Below are positions 26,918 to 35,909 of a stretch of 64,000 bases of DNA, one piece after another; position 1 is the stretch's first letter; each line of letters starts with the position of its first letter. The stretch is from CBDUEF01 sp018063485. Lineage in GTDB: Bacteria > Pseudomonadota > Alphaproteobacteria > Rhodobacterales > Rhodobacteraceae. The notes below the pieces were generated by a model. It saw nothing but the letters and a program-made list of their open reading frames with translations, was not told where the DNA came from and made no database searches. The stretch lies in the NCBI GenBank assembly GCA_037045435.1, contig JBAOID010000020.1:44578-108577 (forward strand), written 5' to 3'. The translations under genes were made by a program, and so were the position numbers.

Positions 26918-28933
26918 TCAGAGCATTGCCATCGCCTTGGCGACAACAGCCTCGGCGGTGATGCCGAACTCTTTGTAAAGCCGCTCGGCCGGGGCCGAGG
27001 CGCCAAAGCTGTTCATGCCAACGAAGGCCGACTTGCCTTCACGCCCGCGCTCGCCCAAAAGCCATTGATCCCAGCCCTGCCGCACGCCGGCCTCGATGGC
27101 CACGCGCACCGTATTGGCGGGCAGAACCTTCTTGCGATAGCTTTCGTCCTGCGCCGCAAAAAGCTCCATGCAGGGCATGGATACCACACGAGTGCCAATA
27201 CCGGCCTCTTCCAGCGCCGCACGGGCCTTCAACGCGATTTCCACTTCCGATCCGGTGGCCATCAGCACCACTTTGCGTTTTCCCGTGGCCTCGGCCAGCA
27301 CATAGGCCCCCTTGGCTGTCAGGTTTTGCGCCGTATGATCCTTGCGCACTGTCGGCAGGTTCTGACGGCTGAGCGCCAGTACCGAAGGCGTGGTCCTGGT
27401 GGTCAGCGCCAATTCCCAGGCCTCGGCGGTTTCCACCAGATCGGCGGGGCGGAATACCCATGTATTGGGCGTGGCCCGGCTGATCGCCAGATGTTCGACG
27501 GGCTGGTGCGTCGGGCCGTCCTCGCCCAAACCGATGCTGTCATGTGTCATCACATAAATCACCGGAATCTGCATCAACGCTGAAAGCCGCATCGCGGGGC
27601 GGGCGTAATCGGTAAAGCACATGAAGGTGCCGCCATAGGGGCGCACGCCGCCATGCAGCACCAAGCCGTTCATCGCCGCCGCCATGCCATGTTCGCGGAT
27701 GCCGTAATAGACGTAGCGGCCCTTGCGGTCCTCGGGCGAGAAAACGCCCATGTCGGCGGTTTTGGTGTTGTTCGATCCGGTCAGATCCGCCGAGCCGCCG
27801 ATGGTTTCGGTCATCAGCGGATTGATGACCCCCAGAACCTTTTCCGAGGCCGCGCGGGTGGCGAGTTTGGGTAACTCGGCCGAAGCTGATTTCTTCACGC
27901 TGCGGATTGCGGATGCCAGTTTGGGGGAGGCTTCGCCCGCGAAAATTCGCGCGAACTCGCCCTGACGCGTGGCAGACAAGGCCGCAAGCCGCGCGTTCCA
28001 GGCTGCGTGGCTATCGGCTCCACGCGCGCCCATGGCTTCCCATTCGGCCTTGATCTTGGCCGGGATTTCAAACGGGGCGGCGGTCCAGCCATAGGCGGCT
28101 TTGGTATCGGCCATCAATTTGGGATCCGTCAGCGCGCCGTGGCCTTTCGAGGTATCCTGAGCCGAAGACCCCAATGCGATATGGGTCTTGCAGGCGATCA
28201 TTGCCGGGCGGGGCGAGGCTTTGGCGGCAGTGATGGCGCGGTCGATATCCACCGGATCATGGCCGTCGCAATCGAAAACATCCCATCCCGAAGCGGCAAA
28301 ACGCGCCTTCTGATCGGTGATGTCCGAGAGGGACACCTTGCCGTCAATGGTGATGCCGTTGTTGTCCCACAACAAGGTCAGGCGCGAAAGCTGCTGCTTG
28401 CCTGCCAGCGCCAAAGCCTCTTGGCTGATGCCCTCCATCAGGCAACCGTCGCCTGCCATCACATAGGTGTGGTGATCCATGATCCTGGAGCCCCAGCGCG
28501 CGCGCAGGTTTTCTTCGGCCATGGCAAAGCCGACGGCATTGGCGATCCCTTGGCCCAGCGGCCCGGTGGTGGTCTCTACGCCCGCAACATGGCCGTATTC
28601 CGGGTGGCCCGCGGTGATTGAACCCCATTGACGGAAATTCTTGATCTGCGCGATCGTTACATCTGCATAGCCGGTCAGGTAGAGCAGGCTGTAAAGCAGC
28701 ATTGAACCATGGCCAGCCGAGAGGATGAAACGATCGCGGTCCGGCCAGCGTGGAGCCTTTGGGTCGAATTTCAGATGTTTCTCGAACAAGACCGTGGCGA
28801 CATCGGCCATGCCCATCGGCATTCCCGAATGGCCGGAATTGGCGGCGGCTACGGCGTCGAGAGTCAAGGTGCGGATGGCGGCAGCACGCATCCAATGCGC
28901 TGGGTGGCGGTCGCGAAGGGTCTGGATGTCCAT
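26918..28933 (-). CDS. tkt: Transketolase
   Basis: This 671-residue thiamine-diphosphate enzyme of the pentose phosphate and Calvin pathways is full length. It begins MDIQTLRDRHPAHWMRAAAI; the ThDP motif is GDGCLMEGISQEALALAG with WDNNGITIDG, and the pyrimidine domain has YYGIREHGMAAAMNG and DSIGLGEDGPTHQPVE. It ends EFGITAEAVVAKAMAML. It lies with the GAPDH pair in a carbon-metabolism neighbourhood. I see no matching operator directly upstream. Confidence 0.95.
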   Translation of the reverse strand: MDIQTLRDRHPAHWMRAAAIRTLTLDAVAAANSGHSGMPMGMADVATVLFEKHLKFDPKAPRWPDRDRFILSAGHGSMLLYSLLYLTGYADVTIAQIKNFRQWGSITAGHPEYGHVAGVETTTGPLGQGIANAVGFAMAEENLRARWGSRIMDHHTYVMAGDGCLMEGISQEALALAGKQQLSRLTLLWDNNGITIDGKVSLSDITDQKARFAASGWDVFDCDGHDPVDIDRAITAAKASPRPAMIACKTHIALGSSAQDTSKGHGALTDPKLMADTKAAYGWTAAPFEIPAKIKAEWEAMGARGADSHAAWNARLAALSATRQGEFARIFAGEASPKLASAIRSVKKSASAELPKLATRAASEKVLGVINPLMTETIGGSADLTGSNNTKTADMGVFSPEDRKGRYVYYGIREHGMAAAMNGLVLHGGVRPYGGTFMCFTDYARPAMRLSALMQIPVIYVMTHDSIGLGEDGPTHQPVEHLAISRATPNTWVFRPADLVETAEAWELALTTRTTPSVLALSRQNLPTVRKDHTAQNLTAKGAYVLAEATGKRKVVLMATGSEVEIALKARAALEEAGIGTRVVSMPCMELFAAQDESYRKKVLPANTVRVAIEAGVRQGWDQWLLGERGREGKSAFVGMNSFGASAPAERLYKEFGITAEAVVAKAMAML

Positions 28934-29131
28934 GGTGCGGTTCCTGTTTCAAGAAAGCGGGGTTGCAGGCTGCATAACACCCTCGGCGGCAAGATCAAGC
29001 ACGGTGCACAAGGCATTGGCGACAAAGGCGAGACCTTGGTGCAAGGAATAGGCTAAGATCGCACTTGACGACGGCGCAGACAATTCGCACTTTGGGCCAG
29101 GGCAGGACTGAACACATAGGGGACGAGGCCG

Positions 29132-29641
29132 ATGCAGGAAATTGCCGAACTGGAACGGCGTATCACCGCGGCGTTAGAACGTATCGGGCGTGGACTTGAG
29201 GATTTGGCTGAATCGGCCCCGCCAGTGGCGGCTTCTCCGGAGCCGTCGGCAGAGGTGGGTCAGGTCGCCGCGCTGAATGAGGCGCTTGACGAAGAGCGGA
29301 TGGCAAACGCCCAGTTGCAAGAGCGCTTGCGTGTGCTTCGCGACAAGGATGCCAACGCCCAACTGGTTTTGAATGTGCGTATATCGGAACTGACCCGACA
29401 ATCCAAATCGCAATCGGATGAAATCAAAACGCTGCGGCGGCAGGTTTCGCAATTGAGCGAGCACATCGCGACGCTGCAAGATGCCGCAATCTCGGGCGTG
29501 ACCGAGCCGCATCATATCAACCGTGCCATGATGACCGAGTTGGAAACCTTGCGCGCAGCACGCGCGACCGAAGCCGGAGAACTGGCTGAAATTGTCGCAA
29601 CCCTGACACCGTTGATCCAAGAGGTTCAAAGCGATGCCTGA
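29132..29641 (+). CDS. Coiled-coil protein upstream of zapA
   Basis: This 169-residue soluble protein is mostly heptad-rich helix, rich in E, L, A and Q (for example MQEIAELERRITAALERIGRG and a long stretch from residue 45 to 120). No known domain is recognised. The gene overlaps zapA by eight bases, so the two are translated together, and such a pair occurs in other Rhodobacteraceae. A role with ZapA at the division ring is inference from position only. Confidence 0.75.
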   Translation: MQEIAELERRITAALERIGRGLEDLAESAPPVAASPEPSAEVGQVAALNEALDEERMANAQLQERLRVLRDKDANAQLVLNVRISELTRQSKSQSDEIKTLRRQVSQLSEHIATLQDAAISGVTEPHHINRAMMTELETLRAARATEAGELAEIVATLTPLIQEVQSDA

Positions 29642-30011
29642 TCTTGAAATCACCATTGGCGGTCGTGCTTTCACGGTTGCTTGCCAGACGGGGGAAGAGC
29701 ATTTCCTGCGCGCGGCGGCTGCCATGCTCGATATCGAGGCAAAGCCTCTTGTCGCCCAACTGGGCCGTTTGCCCGAGGCGCGGATGCTGTTGATGGCCGG
29801 GCTGATGTTGGCCGACAAGACCGCCGCCATCGAGGATGAAAACCGCCAGCTCAAGGCAAAGTTGGCTGAAATCGAGGCCCGCCCCACACCGGATCGGGAA
29901 AAGATCGAGGTTCCGGTGGTGCCCGCCACCGTTCGTGAAGCGCTGGCCGAGATCGCTGCGCGTGCCGAAGCGATGGCCGAGCGAGTTGAGGAGCACCGGG
30001 CAAGTGTTTGA
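29634..30011 (+). CDS. zapA: Cell division protein ZapA
   Basis: This 125-residue protein is a ZapA homologue, which cross-links FtsZ filaments. It begins MPDLEITIGGRAFTVACQTGEEHFLRAAAAMLD, the conserved globular head, then RMLLMAGLMLADKTAAIEDENRQLKAKL, the coiled coil that forms the tetramer. The C-terminal extension after residue 85 is longer than in E. coli. A candidate 6S RNA follows, as is common after zapA. Confidence 0.9.
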   Translation: MPDLEITIGGRAFTVACQTGEEHFLRAAAAMLDIEAKPLVAQLGRLPEARMLLMAGLMLADKTAAIEDENRQLKAKLAEIEARPTPDREKIEVPVVPATVREALAEIAARAEAMAERVEEHRASV

Positions 30012-30032
30012 AATTTAGCGTAATCCCGCTAG

Positions 30033-30153
30033 AGACCTGCCTGATTTCTTTGCCCGTATTTGCCGAAATGGCAGTAACAACAACCCGCTATGGCTGGCCT
30101 TCGGATGGGTCCGGCTATGTCTGATGGGCCAAGGGAGCAAAGGCGGCGCTGTC
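30033..30153 (+). ncRNA. ssrS: Candidate 6S RNA (ssrS)
   Basis: The interval after zapA is where 6S RNA is often found in proteobacteria. It can fold into a rod: AGAC...GTCT and GCC...GGC close the base, TTTGC pairs with GCAAA, and the tip holds CGGA-TGGG-TCCG inside GGCCTTCGGATGGGTCCGGC. A small TGCC-GAAA-TGGCA hairpin lies within the open central region. 6S RNA binds sigma-70 RNA polymerase. The call rests on synteny and hand folding; an untranslated spacer cannot be excluded. Confidence 0.45.
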
Positions 30154-30165
30154 TTGGAAAGACGA

Positions 30166-30187
30166 AACCGGGGCAGAGACCCCGGTT
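30166..30187 (-). terminator. Hairpin terminator for grxD
   Basis: AACCGGGG pairs with CCCCGGTT around six bases, 27 bases past the grxD stop codon. A partly T-rich stretch follows on the minus strand. Confidence 0.7.
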
Positions 30188-30213
30188 CTGTCGCAATGCA
30201 AAAAGCAGATTGA

Positions 30214-30573
30214 TCAGGCGTTTGCTTCGCGAACCTTATCGGCTGCGGCCTTGTCAAATGCCACGCCATTGGTCTCGAACAACTTATCCAACTCGCCCGA
30301 CAGCACCATCTCGGTTACGATGTCACAGCCGCCAACAAATTCGCCTTTGACATAAAGCTGCGGAATTGTGGGCCATTCGCTAAAATCCTTGATACCCTGG
30401 CGGATTTCGGCATCGGCAAGGACGTTCACATCAGCAAAATCGACGCCCATGTAATTCAACACCCCCGCCACCCGCGAGGAAAACCCGCATTGCGGCATCA
30501 GTTTGGTGCCCTTCATGAACAAAACAACGTCATTTTTCGTCACCGTCTCGCGGATTTGGTCTTTCGCGCTCAT
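30214..30573 (-). CDS. grxD: Monothiol glutaredoxin, Grx4 type
   Basis: This 119-residue CGFS glutaredoxin has the active-site motif with C29 in LMPQCGFSSRV, and the glutathione-binding WPTIPQLYVKGEFVGGCDIV. Such proteins bind a glutathione-ligated [2Fe-2S] cluster as a dimer and work with BolA. bolA lies 92 bases upstream on the same strand, a classic partner arrangement. Length is normal. Confidence 0.95.
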   Translation of the reverse strand: MSAKDQIRETVTKNDVVLFMKGTKLMPQCGFSSRVAGVLNYMGVDFADVNVLADAEIRQGIKDFSEWPTIPQLYVKGEFVGGCDIVTEMVLSGELDKLFETNGVAFDKAAADKVREANA

Positions 30574-30665
30574 TTCCTTGTCCTTTTACTTCACCGCATA
30601 GCGTCCGCTATTGCTGGGGTTGGTGGTCTTGCCGGCCGCCTTGTTGGCGACTGGACTCGATTTCT

Positions 30666-30908
30666 TTACTCTGGCGCCTTGGTGGTCAGGGCCAAGGCGT
30701 GCAATTCTCCTTGTGCGCCGTCCATTTTGCCTTTCAGGCTGGCATAGACGGCGCGCTGTTGTTGCACACGGTTCATGCCCTTGAAAGAGGCGTCAACAAC
30801 CTCGGCGGCCCAGTGATTGCCGTCACCGGCAAGGTCGGTGATGGTGATCTTGGCCTGCGGAAAGGCCTCCCGGATCAAGGCTTCGATGTCGTGGGCTTCC
30901 ATCGCCAT
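30666..30908 (-). CDS. bolA: BolA family protein
   Basis: This 80-residue BolA-like protein begins MAMEAHDIEALIREAFPQA and carries the family tract GDGNHWAAEVVDASFKGMNRVQQQRAVY. The histidine in GNH is a likely cluster ligand in the Grx-BolA complex. The start at 30908 is supported by an AGGAGCAG site nine bases ahead. The frame is open upstream through the acetyltransferase gene with no stop codon, which is discussed as a finding. It belongs with grxD downstream. Confidence 0.9.
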   Translation of the reverse strand: MAMEAHDIEALIREAFPQAKITITDLAGDGNHWAAEVVDASFKGMNRVQQQRAVYASLKGKMDGAQGELHALALTTKAPE

Positions 30909-31445
30909 GGGCTGCTCCTTGTTTTGATAAAATGTAAGGCCGGGGGGACGGGGCTGCAAGGGGGTTCTCCGATCAAGCCAATCGGCCCGCAGGAGCCCGT
31001 AAAGCATCATATCGACAGTGCGTCCAAGGGCAGGGCGATACCAATGCTCGCGCAATCGGCCTTCCAGTTGAAACCCCGCGCGTTCATAGCTTTTCATGGC
31101 GCGCGGATTTTCCGAAGATGCGTCAAGCCAGACCCTTTTGGCATTCAGATCGTTGAAAGCAAAGCAAACCAGTGCCGCGATAAACGCCGCCCCCTTGCCA
31201 TTGCCAACCTGTGACAGGGCAAGTCGAAACAATTCCACCCGCCCCGAGTCATGGCCGATTTCGCGAAAGATCGCAAAGCCTGCCGGGACGTGAGTCTCCC
31301 AAATCATCATGCGCGTCGCCGGGTCTGCCCGATAGCGCGACAATTGGTCCTCATCATCATCGCTGATGAAAGGGCTGTAGGACGGGTCGGTTGTCAGGCT
31401 GCGAATGAAGGCAAGATCTTGCGGTTCCGCTGGGCGCAGTCTCAA
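30909..31445 (-). CDS. GNAT family N-acetyltransferase
   Basis: This segment encodes a GNAT protein of about 175 residues: LRLRPAEPQDLAFIRSLT at the start, the acetyl-CoA loop as SQVGNGKGAAFIAALVCFAF, and the conserved ENPRAMKSYERAGFQLEGRLREH. It resembles ribosomal-protein or amino-sugar acetyltransferases; the substrate is unknown. A TTG at 31445, overlapping a possible purL stop as TTGA, is the probable start. No stop codon separates it from bolA in the same frame, so either it is fused to BolA or a base change hides its stop. Confidence 0.75.
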
Positions 31446-33602
31446 CCGATCTGCCCGCTCGAATGCTGTGCGATAGAGCCGCGAGAGTTCAGCCATCGAG
31501 GCCGAGTCGGCCCCGAAGGTAACCAATTCGCCACCAAAGATCCCGACCTTCGCCAGCGCAGTGCCATGTGCTTTTGCAGCCGCCTCAAGCGCTGCTACCT
31601 GATCGGGGGCGCAAGCCACCAGATAGCGGGCCTGATCCTCGCCAAAGAGCTGCGAGATATTCTCAGTGGTCAGGCAAACCCCCATCTTGGCCGCATCTGC
31701 CATCTCGAACGCCGCCAGCGCCAAGCCGCCATCGGCAAGATCGGTGCAGGCACGGATGGATTTGCGTGCAGCACTGATCACCGCAGCCGAGGCCTTTTCA
31801 GCCGCAAGGTTCACATGCGGCGCATCACCGGACTCGATGCCGAAGGCTTCTGCCAAAAGTGCCGATTGGCCCAGATGGCCTGTGGTTTCGCCAATGACCA
31901 AAGCCACATCGCCGGTTTGTGCTGTGCCGGTGATCAGATCGTCAAGGCTGGCAAGGATGCCCACCGCGCCGATGGTCGGCGTTGGCAGAATGCCGGTGCC
32001 ATCGGTCTCATTGTAAAGTGAGACATTGCCCGAAACGATCGGCATATCAAGGCCAGCCACTGCCGCGCCGATGCCTTTGATCGCGCCGACAAATTGCCCC
32101 ATGATTTCGGGCTTTTCAGGATTGCCGAAATTCAGATTGTCTGTTGTTGCCAATGGTTTGGCACCCACTGCTATCAGATTGCGATAGGCTTCGGCCACGG
32201 CTTGCTTGCCGCCTTCAAACGGGTTTGCCTTGACGTATCGCGGCGTCACATCCGAGGTGAAGGCCAAGGCCTTGCCGGTGCCATGCACCCGCACGACACC
32301 CGCACCAGCGCCGGGCGCAATCACTGTATCAGCGCCGACCATTAAATCGTATTGTTCATAAACCCAGGCTTTATGGGCATAGTTGGGGCTGCTGATCAAA
32401 GCGCGCAGGCCTGCGATGGGCGAGATCGCAGGGATTGCACCCAAGGCCGGGGCCGCCGGGGTTTCGATCCAGGGGCGGTCATATTCGGGGGCGGAAGAAG
32501 CAAGCTTCGACAGCGGCAAATCGGCTTTCACCTCATTGCCATGCAGGATCAGAAAACGGTCTTCGGGGATGGTTTCGCCGACAATGGCAAAATCCAGATC
32601 CCATTTGACGAAAATAGCGCGCGCCTTGGCCTCGAGTTCAGGCTTCAACACCATCAGCATCCGTTCTTGCGATTCCGACAGCATCATTTCGTAGGCGGTC
32701 ATCCCGGTTTCGCGCTGTGGCACGTCGTCGAGTTGCAGTTTGATCCCCAAACCGCCCTTGTCGCCCATCTCGACCGCTGAACAGGTCAGGCCCGCGGCCC
32801 CCATGTCTTGAATGGAAATCACCGCCCCCGAAGCCATCAGTTCAAGACATGCCTCCAGCAATCGCTTTTCGGTGAAGGGGTCGCCAACCTGCACCGTTGG
32901 GCGTTTGTCTTCGATGCTGTCGTCAAACTCTGCCGAGGCCATGGTCGCCCCGCCAACGCCATCGCGCCCGGTTTTGGCCCCCAGATAAACCACGGGCATG
33001 CCCACACCCGAGGCCACCGAGTAGAAAATCTTGTCCGTATCGGCCAGACCGGCGGCGAATGCGTTCACCAGACAATTGCCGTTATAGCTGCGGTGAAAGC
33101 GGACCTCGCCGCCCACGGTCGGCACACCGAATGCGTTGCCATAGGCACCGACGCCTTCGACCACACCTTTGACAAGATAGGCGGTCTTGGGATGCTCGGG
33201 CACACCGAAGGACAGCGAGTTCATGGCCGCGATCGGCCGCGCCCCCATGGTGAACACATCGCGCAAGATGCCGCCCACGCCGGTCGCGGCACCCTGATGC
33301 GGCTCTATATAGGAGGGGTGGTTGTGGCTTTCCATCTTGAAGATGACGGCCTGCCCATCGCCGATATCCACCACGCCCGCATTCTCGCCCGGCCCGCAAA
33401 TCACCTGCGGCCCGGTGGTGGGCAGGGTGCGCAACCATTTCTTTGAGGATTTATAGGAGCAATGCTCGTTCCACATCGCCGAAAAGATGCCCAGTTCGGT
33501 ATAGCTCGGTTGCCGTCCGATGATCGACAACAGCCGTTCATACTCATCCGGCTTCAACCCATGGGCGGCAACAAGTTCGGCTGTGATGGCGGGATCGGAC
33601 AT
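31442..33602 (-). CDS. purL: Phosphoribosylformylglycinamidine synthase II, probable frameshift at the end
   Basis: This enzyme of purine synthesis is about 715 residues and converts FGAR to FGAM with glutamine-derived ammonia and ATP. It begins MSDPAITAELVAAHGLKPDEYERL; active-site tracts include GIFSAMWNEHCSYKSSKKWL, MESHNHPSYIEPHQGAATGVGG and GNVSLYNETDGTGILPTPTIG. The ATG at 33602 follows GGGGAA. The frame continues without a stop into a GNAT gene. Removing one base from the GGG at 31454-31456 gives an end of FERQIG and a TGA at 31442-31444, so an inserted base is likely. Confidence 0.93.
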
Positions 33603-33723
33603 TTGGCAATTCCCCAGATGCGAAAGGACTGAAGGCGTCATAGGCCAAGCGCCGATGCAGGGAAAGAGGCTGGAGCCGCTGGCAAGGGCTTTTGCGGCTC
33701 GGCACCTGAAAATTGCGCGGACC

Positions 33724-33850
33724 GGAAAAAAAAGGCCGAGCTTGCGCTCGGCCAAGTCCAACAGGGAGGTATGAAGGCACAAGAGTAAACTCAACTGCGC
33801 CTTCGAGGGGATAGTTAGACTTCGAAGCCCCATCTTTCAATCACCTTCAT
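33724..33850 (-). ncRNA. Candidate small RNA with anti-Shine-Dalgarno motif and terminator (copy 1)
   Basis: On the minus strand, between lysR and purL, lies a strong rho-independent terminator: GGCCGAGC pairs with GCTCGGCC and is followed by eight T residues (33724-33753). Just before it is ATACCTCCCTG, which can pair with ribosome binding sites. The second copy at 55.6 kb has the same CCTCCCTG followed by a terminator. This resembles the alphaproteobacterial alpha-r14 type of small RNA, as far as I recall. The 5' end is uncertain. A short frame, MKVIERWGFEV, starts at 33850 and could instead make this a leader peptide transcript. Confidence 0.55.
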
Positions 33851-33866
33851 GCTGCAATTGCAGCAT
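33849..33866. promoter_or_regulatory. Perfect 18-bp palindrome upstream of the small RNA
   Basis: ATGCTGCAATTGCAGCAT is a perfect inverted repeat. Its core, CTGC-N4-GCAG, fits the binding pattern reported for PhaR (AniA), the polyhydroxyalkanoate regulator of Rhodobacter and Paracoccus. It lies just upstream of the candidate small RNA and could be its operator. Confidence 0.5.
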
Positions 33867-33897
33867 TACCGTTATGCGCCCATTGCATGGCTGCCTG

Positions 33898-34791
33898 TCA
33901 AATTTGCTGGCGCTTGCGATAGGTGAAAATCTCTTCGGTCACGAATTCCCGAAACGCCTGAACTCGTTTCGAGTGCCGCAGCTCTTCGGGATAGGCAAGA
34001 AAGACCGGGACATCACCGGATTCAACCTCCTCAAGAACCCGCACAAGATGCGGAAAATCCTCAGTAATGTAATCGGGCAAAACGCCGATTCCCAGATGAT
34101 TGAGCACACCCTGCAACACGCCGAAATAGTTGTTCACCGAAAGGGTCGAGGGGATATTGTGGTTCATCAGATCCGCCACCAGCAGTGCCCCGGCGGCGAC
34201 TTGTGGTGTTCCCGCGTGTTGGCTGATCAGGCGATGCTGGCTGAAATCATCCATGCTTTTGGGTGTGCCATGCTCGGCCAGATATTCCTGAGTTGCATAA
34301 AGCCGCATCTTGATGTTCATCAAGCGCTTGCGGATCAGATCGGCCTGGCTCGGCTCTTTCATGCGGATCGCGACATCGGCCTCACGCATCGGAAGATCAA
34401 GCACGCGCTCTTCCAACATCAGATCAATCTTCAGGGCAGGGTAAAGCTTGAACAGCTTTGCAAGCCGCGGTGCCAGCCAGAGTGTTCCAAAACCAGTGGT
34501 GGTGGTCACCCGCAACTCTCCGAAAACCTCATCTTCACTGTCACGGATTCGTGCGGCGGTGGCATCGAGCCGCTTGACCATTTGCTGGGTGGCATCATAT
34601 AGCAATTCGCCCTGCTCTGTCAGAATCAAGCCGCGCGCGTGGCGGTGAAACAACGTGGCCGCCAGCGATTCTTCCAGTGATCGGATCTGGCGACTGACGG
34701 CAGATTGCGACAGATGCAATGTCTCCCCGGCATGGGTCAGGCTGCCCTTTTCAGCCACAGCGTGAAAGATGCGAAGTTTGTCCCAGTCCAT
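33898..34791 (-). CDS. LysR family transcriptional regulator
   Basis: This 297-residue regulator has the N-terminal winged helix (MDWDKLRIFHAVAEKGSLTHAGETLHLSQSAVSRQIRSLE, residues 1-40 in part) and a C-terminal effector domain. The pattern MDWDKLRIF is common in an alphaproteobacterial subgroup with no firmly known ligand. The gene is divergent from murI, with a 304-base spacer that holds a palindrome (34833-34848). Target genes are unknown. Confidence 0.92.
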   Translation of the reverse strand: MDWDKLRIFHAVAEKGSLTHAGETLHLSQSAVSRQIRSLEESLAATLFHRHARGLILTEQGELLYDATQQMVKRLDATAARIRDSEDEVFGELRVTTTTGFGTLWLAPRLAKLFKLYPALKIDLMLEERVLDLPMREADVAIRMKEPSQADLIRKRLMNIKMRLYATQEYLAEHGTPKSMDDFSQHRLISQHAGTPQVAAGALLVADLMNHNIPSTLSVNNYFGVLQGVLNHLGIGVLPDYITEDFPHLVRVLEEVESGDVPVFLAYPEELRHSKRVQAFREFVTEEIFTYRKRQQI

Positions 34792-35096
34792 AGCCTAGCC
34801 TTTTATGATGCCGCGCGACGCTAGCACGAACCTTCCCTATCTAGGGAAGAGATTCCGGCTGTAAATGGCCGATTGGCAGATTTAACTGCAAGTGGGCGGC
34901 GCAAAGCCCTCCCGACCGGCTGCAATGGCCCGTGGCTTTCCTTTCGCGTTGGCACGCACCACCTGAAACCTTTTCTTGTCGGCGCATCTCGGGCTGATTT
35001 AGGTATTGACCTTACCAATCGGCTTTCGCAGGGTGACCAACGGACCTATGATCAGCGCAAGACAGGCGAAGCGTCCCTGAAAGAACGAGGAATTCC
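34792..35096. promoter_or_regulatory. Divergent promoter region between lysR and murI
   Basis: No gene is seen in this 305-base spacer. At 34833-34848 the sequence TTCCCTATCTAGGGAA is an inverted repeat (TTCCCTA-TC-TAGGGAA) that fits the T-N11-A pattern of LysR-type sites. It lies about 40 bases before the LysR start codon, so autoregulation is plausible. Confidence 0.4.
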
Positions 35097-35909
35097 ATGG
35101 CGGTAGGTGTGTTCGATTCAGGGTTGGGCGGGTTGACGGTGCTGGACAAGCTGCAAACGCGTCTGCCAGACATCCCCTTCGTGTATCTGGGCGACAATGC
35201 TCATGCGCCTTATGGCGTTCGCACCGCTGACGACATTTTCAACCTGACCTGTGCCGCAACCGAGCGGCTTTGGCAGGAGGGCTGTGATCTTGTGATCCTC
35301 GCCTGCAATACCGCCTCGGCGGCGGCGCTTAAAAGGATGCAGGAAACCTGGCTGCCACCGGGAAAGCGCGTGTTGGGGGTATTCGTGCCCTTGATCGAGG
35401 CCCTTACCGAACGCCAATGGGGGGATAATTCCCCGCCGCGCGAAGTGGCTGTCAAACATGTGGCGCTGTTCGCCACTTCCGCCACGGTCGCCAGTCGGGC
35501 CTTTCAACGGGAATTGGCCTTTCGCGCCATAGGGGTGGATGTCGAAGCGCAGCCCTGTGGCGGCGTGGTCGATGCGATCGAGCAAGGCGATGAGATATTG
35601 GCCGAAGCCTTGGTGCGCAGCCATGTCGAGGCACTGAAACGCCGGATGCCGCATCCTCAGGCGGCGGTTTTGGGCTGCACGCATTACCCTTTGATGGAAC
35701 AGGTCTTTGCCGAAGCCTTGGGTCCGCAGGTCAAGGTTTACTCACAGGCAACGCTTGTGGCTGAATCCCTGGCAGATTATCTGCTCAGACGCCCCGAGTT
35801 TCTTGGTTCCGGAACTGTATCGAAATTCCTGACCACCGGTGATCCCACGTCCGTGTCAAGCCGGGCAACACAGTTCATGCGCAAGCGCGTGGCATTTGAG
35901 GCAGCATGA
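35097..35909 (+). CDS. murI: Glutamate racemase
   Basis: This 270-residue enzyme makes D-glutamate for peptidoglycan. Both catalytic cysteines are present: C70 in LACNTASAAAL and the one in LGCTHYPLMEQ near residue 190; VFDSGLGGLTVL and LGDNAHAPYG are further family tracts. It overlaps the next gene by four bases (ATGA), which suggests coupling to the DUF1684 gene. Confidence 0.94.
   Translation: MAVGVFDSGLGGLTVLDKLQTRLPDIPFVYLGDNAHAPYGVRTADDIFNLTCAATERLWQEGCDLVILACNTASAAALKRMQETWLPPGKRVLGVFVPLIEALTERQWGDNSPPREVAVKHVALFATSATVASRAFQRELAFRAIGVDVEAQPCGGVVDAIEQGDEILAEALVRSHVEALKRRMPHPQAAVLGCTHYPLMEQVFAEALGPQVKVYSQATLVAESLADYLLRRPEFLGSGTVSKFLTTGDPTSVSSRATQFMRKRVAFEAA

Noticed and set aside
34792..35096. 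A small gene in the lysR-murI spacer
   Set aside because: Short frames exist on both strands but lack ribosome binding sites and recognisable sequence; a divergent promoter region fits better.
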